DNA from: Enterobacter dykesii
Lineage (GTDB): Bacteria; Pseudomonadota; Gammaproteobacteria; Enterobacterales; Enterobacteriaceae
Length of the DNA: 64,000 nucleotides
Reading direction: 5' to 3'
Assembly (NCBI RefSeq): GCF_008364625.2
Contig: NZ_CP126604.1
Coordinates: 186,001 to 250,000, forward strand
Below, one piece after another: positions 62,233 through 64,000 of this stretch (positions are counted from its first letter, which is position 1; each line of letters begins with the position of its first letter). The notes below the pieces were generated by a model that worked only from the letters and a program-made list of their open reading frames with translations, was not told where the DNA came from and searched no databases. A program made the translations under genes and the position numbers.

Positions 62233-63582
62233 TTATTCAAACAAATTCTGATGAAGTTTCTGCACGACCTGCTCGGCCTGATCGGCAGGCACCAGGAAGC
62301 AGAGGTTATAGCTGGATGCCCCGTAGCAGATCATGCGGATGCTGAACGGGTCGAGCACGCCGAACACCTCTTTACCCACGCCGCAGGCGCGCGACAGCTT
62401 GTTGCCGATGATGGCAACCAGCGCCAGGTCTTCTTCCACTTCCACGCGGCACAGCTCAGACAGCTCAATCAGCAGCGACTGCGTCAGCAGCGTGTCGCCG
62501 GTGGAGGTCGAGCCGGTGGTGTCCAGCGTTAGCGCAATGCTCACTTCAGAGGTGGTGATCAGATCCACCGAGATATTGTGGCGCGCCAGAATGCCAAACA
62601 CTTCCGCCAGGAAACCGCGTGAATGCAGCATATTGTGGCTGTGGAGCGTCACCAGCGTCTGGCGACGGCGCAGGGCCAGGGCGCGGAAAAGCGGTGGGTT
62701 TTCGGTTTTCTTGCAAACCAGCGTCCCGCCCGCTTTCGGATCTTTACTGGAGCCGACGAAGACCGGAATATCGCTGCGTACGGCTGGCAAAAGCGTTGCC
62801 GGGTGCAGCACTTTTGCACCGAAGGTGGCCATTTCAGCCGCTTCTTCAAAGGCGATCACATCAATACGTTTAGCCGCAGAAACGACGCGCGGGTCGGTGG
62901 TGTAAATGCCCGGAACGTCAGTCCAGATATCCACGCGCGTGGCATGCAGGGCTTCGCCCAGCAGCGCGGCGGTGTAGTCGCTGCCGCCACGACCAAGCGT
63001 GGTGGTGCGGCCTTTCGCTTCACTGCCGATAAAGCCCTGGGTGACCACGATACCGTCTGCCAGGCGCGTTGCCAGCTGTTGATTGGTCAGCTCCGCCAGC
63101 GCCTCAACGTCCGGCTCGGCGCGGCCAAAGCGATCGCTGGTACGCATTACTTTACGCACGTCAAACCACTGCGCCTGAACGCTACGCTCGCGCATGATTT
63201 CAACAAACAGCAGGGTGGACATCAGCTCGCCGTGGCTGACCAGTTCGTCGGTCAGGGCGGTGGAGGTGGCCAGAGAGGCCGCTTCTGCCAGAGTGGTAAT
63301 ATTTTCCAGCAGACGTTCCACTTCCTCGCGGATGACGTTCGGGTTCTGCAGACGTTCAAGGATGTCGAACTGAATTTTGCGCAGTGCATCCAGCTTCACG
63401 AAACGTTCTGTCGCTTCCAGTCCTTCAGACAGAGAAACCAGCAGGTTCGTCACGCCGGCGGAGGCAGACAGCACCACCAGGCGGGTATTCGGATCGGCCA
63501 GCACCACATCGGCGCTGCGGTTCATGGCATCGTAATCGGCCACACTGGTGCCGCCAAATTTGGCGACCACAAAACTCGTCAT
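62233..63582 (-). CDS. lysC: LysC, lysine-sensitive aspartokinase III
   Basis: Phosphorylates aspartate, the first step to lysine, threonine, methionine and diaminopimelate; inhibited by lysine. At 449 residues it equals E. coli. The catalytic domain has VAKFGGTSVADYDAMNR and RTTTLGRGGSDYTAALL. Two C-terminal ACT domains (about 310-449) include the lysine-binding region ISVDLITTSEVSIALTLD. The start ATG at 63582 follows gagg. Its leader lacks the expected lysine riboswitch (see findings). Confidence 0.98.
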   Translation of the reverse strand: MTSFVVAKFGGTSVADYDAMNRSADVVLADPNTRLVVLSASAGVTNLLVSLSEGLEATERFVKLDALRKIQFDILERLQNPNVIREEVERLLENITTLAEAASLATSTALTDELVSHGELMSTLLFVEIMRERSVQAQWFDVRKVMRTSDRFGRAEPDVEALAELTNQQLATRLADGIVVTQGFIGSEAKGRTTTLGRGGSDYTAALLGEALHATRVDIWTDVPGIYTTDPRVVSAAKRIDVIAFEEAAEMATFGAKVLHPATLLPAVRSDIPVFVGSSKDPKAGGTLVCKKTENPPLFRALALRRRQTLVTLHSHNMLHSRGFLAEVFGILARHNISVDLITTSEVSIALTLDTTGSTSTGDTLLTQSLLIELSELCRVEVEEDLALVAIIGNKLSRACGVGKEVFGVLDPFSIRMICYGASSYNLCFLVPADQAEQVVQKLHQNLFE

Positions 63583-63665
63583 AACAACCTCGTGTCAGGG
63601 AATGAATAAGCGACCATGGCACAAGAGTGAAACGAAAACAGGTGCAGGCGCAAAATACGGCCCTA

Positions 63666-63694
63666 TAAATAAAATGCGGGGGAGGTCCTGTCAA
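63666..63694 (-). promoter_or_regulatory. Candidate lysC promoter
   Basis: Minus-strand TTGACA (63694-63689, perfect), 17-bp spacer, TATTTA (63671-63666). A start near 63659 would give a leader of about 77 bases. Confidence 0.5.
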
Positions 63695-63956
63695 TGCTGG
63701 GATTATGCGGATTTTTTATGGGGGGGTACCCCTGAGAAACAGGACTTATAACAGCGCCAGATTTTATGCTCCGTTTTAGGGCTTTTTGACCGACATTTCG
63801 CCGCCCCGGGAGGGCGCTTCAGCAGCTATACTTTTCGGGTCTTTTCACCTGTGTTTGATGCAGGCCAGGGCAATGGCATAAAAACCATCACAATTTTTAT
63901 TTGCAGGCGCTACAATCGACCGCAGTCACAATTCTCAAATCAGAAGAGTATTGCTA
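63695..63956 (+). promoter_or_regulatory. lysC-pgi intergenic region with candidate pgi -10 box
   Basis: This non-coding stretch upstream of pgi contains TACAAT at 63911-63916, within ggcgctacaatc, a segment I recall as conserved before E. coli pgi. The -35 is weak. A GC-rich palindrome (ccccggg, about 63804-63812) and ggggggtacccc (63721-63732) are unexplained. I see no gene. Confidence 0.45.
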
Positions 63957-64000
63957 ATGAAAAACATCAACCCAACGCAGACCGCTGCCTGGCAGGCACT
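63957..64000 (+). CDS. pgi: Pgi, glucose-6-phosphate isomerase (3' truncated by window end)
   Basis: Interconverts glucose 6-phosphate and fructose 6-phosphate. Only 14 codons are visible (MKNINPTQTAAWQA), identical to the E. coli Pgi N-terminus as I remember it, and it follows lysC divergently as in E. coli. It starts at 63957. Confidence 0.9.
   Translation, partial: MKNINPTQTAAWQA

Overview
The window is a core-chromosome segment of an enteric gammaproteobacterium. The 16S rRNA gene (V3 and V9 helices as I remember them), the protein sequences and the gene order all point to Enterobacter, probably the E. cloacae complex or a close relative. Nearly every gene has a full-length E. coli counterpart. 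I see no prophage, IS element, integron or CRISPR array.

Layout, left to right. (1) 1-9.5 kb: the 3' part of yhjX, then eptB, a proline tRNA and the dipeptide transporter operon dppABCDF. (2) 9.5-24.9 kb: coaA (minus strand), the thrU-tyrU-glyT-thrT-tufB tRNA/EF-Tu operon, secE-nusG, rplKA, and rplJL-rpoBC with their autoregulatory leaders, attenuator and terminators. The dppF/coaA junction joins two segments that are about 0.47 Mb apart, on opposite sides of oriC, in E. coli K-12. (3) 24.9-27.5 kb: an accessory minus-strand block with a PTS EIIB/EIIA pair that has no membrane component nearby, and a membrane-bound dCache-GGDEF diguanylate cyclase. (4) 27.5-33.2 kb: thiCEFSGH (minus strand) behind a TPP riboswitch, then rsd. 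(5) 33.8-41.2 kb: nudC-hemE-nfi-yjaG-hupA-yjaH, then purHD (minus strand) with a PurR box. (6) 41.3-46.7 kb: a complete rRNA operon (16S, tRNA-Glu, 23S, 5S) with tandem promoters, at the rrnE position. (7) 46.8-57.5 kb: metA with met boxes, the glyoxylate-bypass operon aceBAK, its repressor iclR, and metH. (8) 57.6-64 kb: yjbB, a HI1419/HI1420-type toxin-antitoxin pair where E. coli has pepE, rluF, yjbD, a PanS-like transporter, lysC, and the first codons of pgi.

Functionally this is housekeeping: transcription and translation machinery, cofactor synthesis (CoA, thiamine, haem), purine synthesis, methionine and lysine branch points, and acetate metabolism. Several regulatory circuits can be read from the DNA: L1 and L10 leader control, TPP riboswitch, PurR, MetJ and IclR operators, and a candidate CRP site. 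The main oddities are a probable inversion across the origin, a UGG-type proline tRNA at the proK locus, a dispersed REP-like palindrome family that has rebuilt the C-terminus and ribosome-binding region of aceK, an apparently missing lysine riboswitch before lysC, and the accessory PTS/cyclase and toxin-antitoxin insertions. I did not find a convincing wholly new system. The least explained block is the orphan EIIB/EIIA pair next to the diguanylate cyclase.
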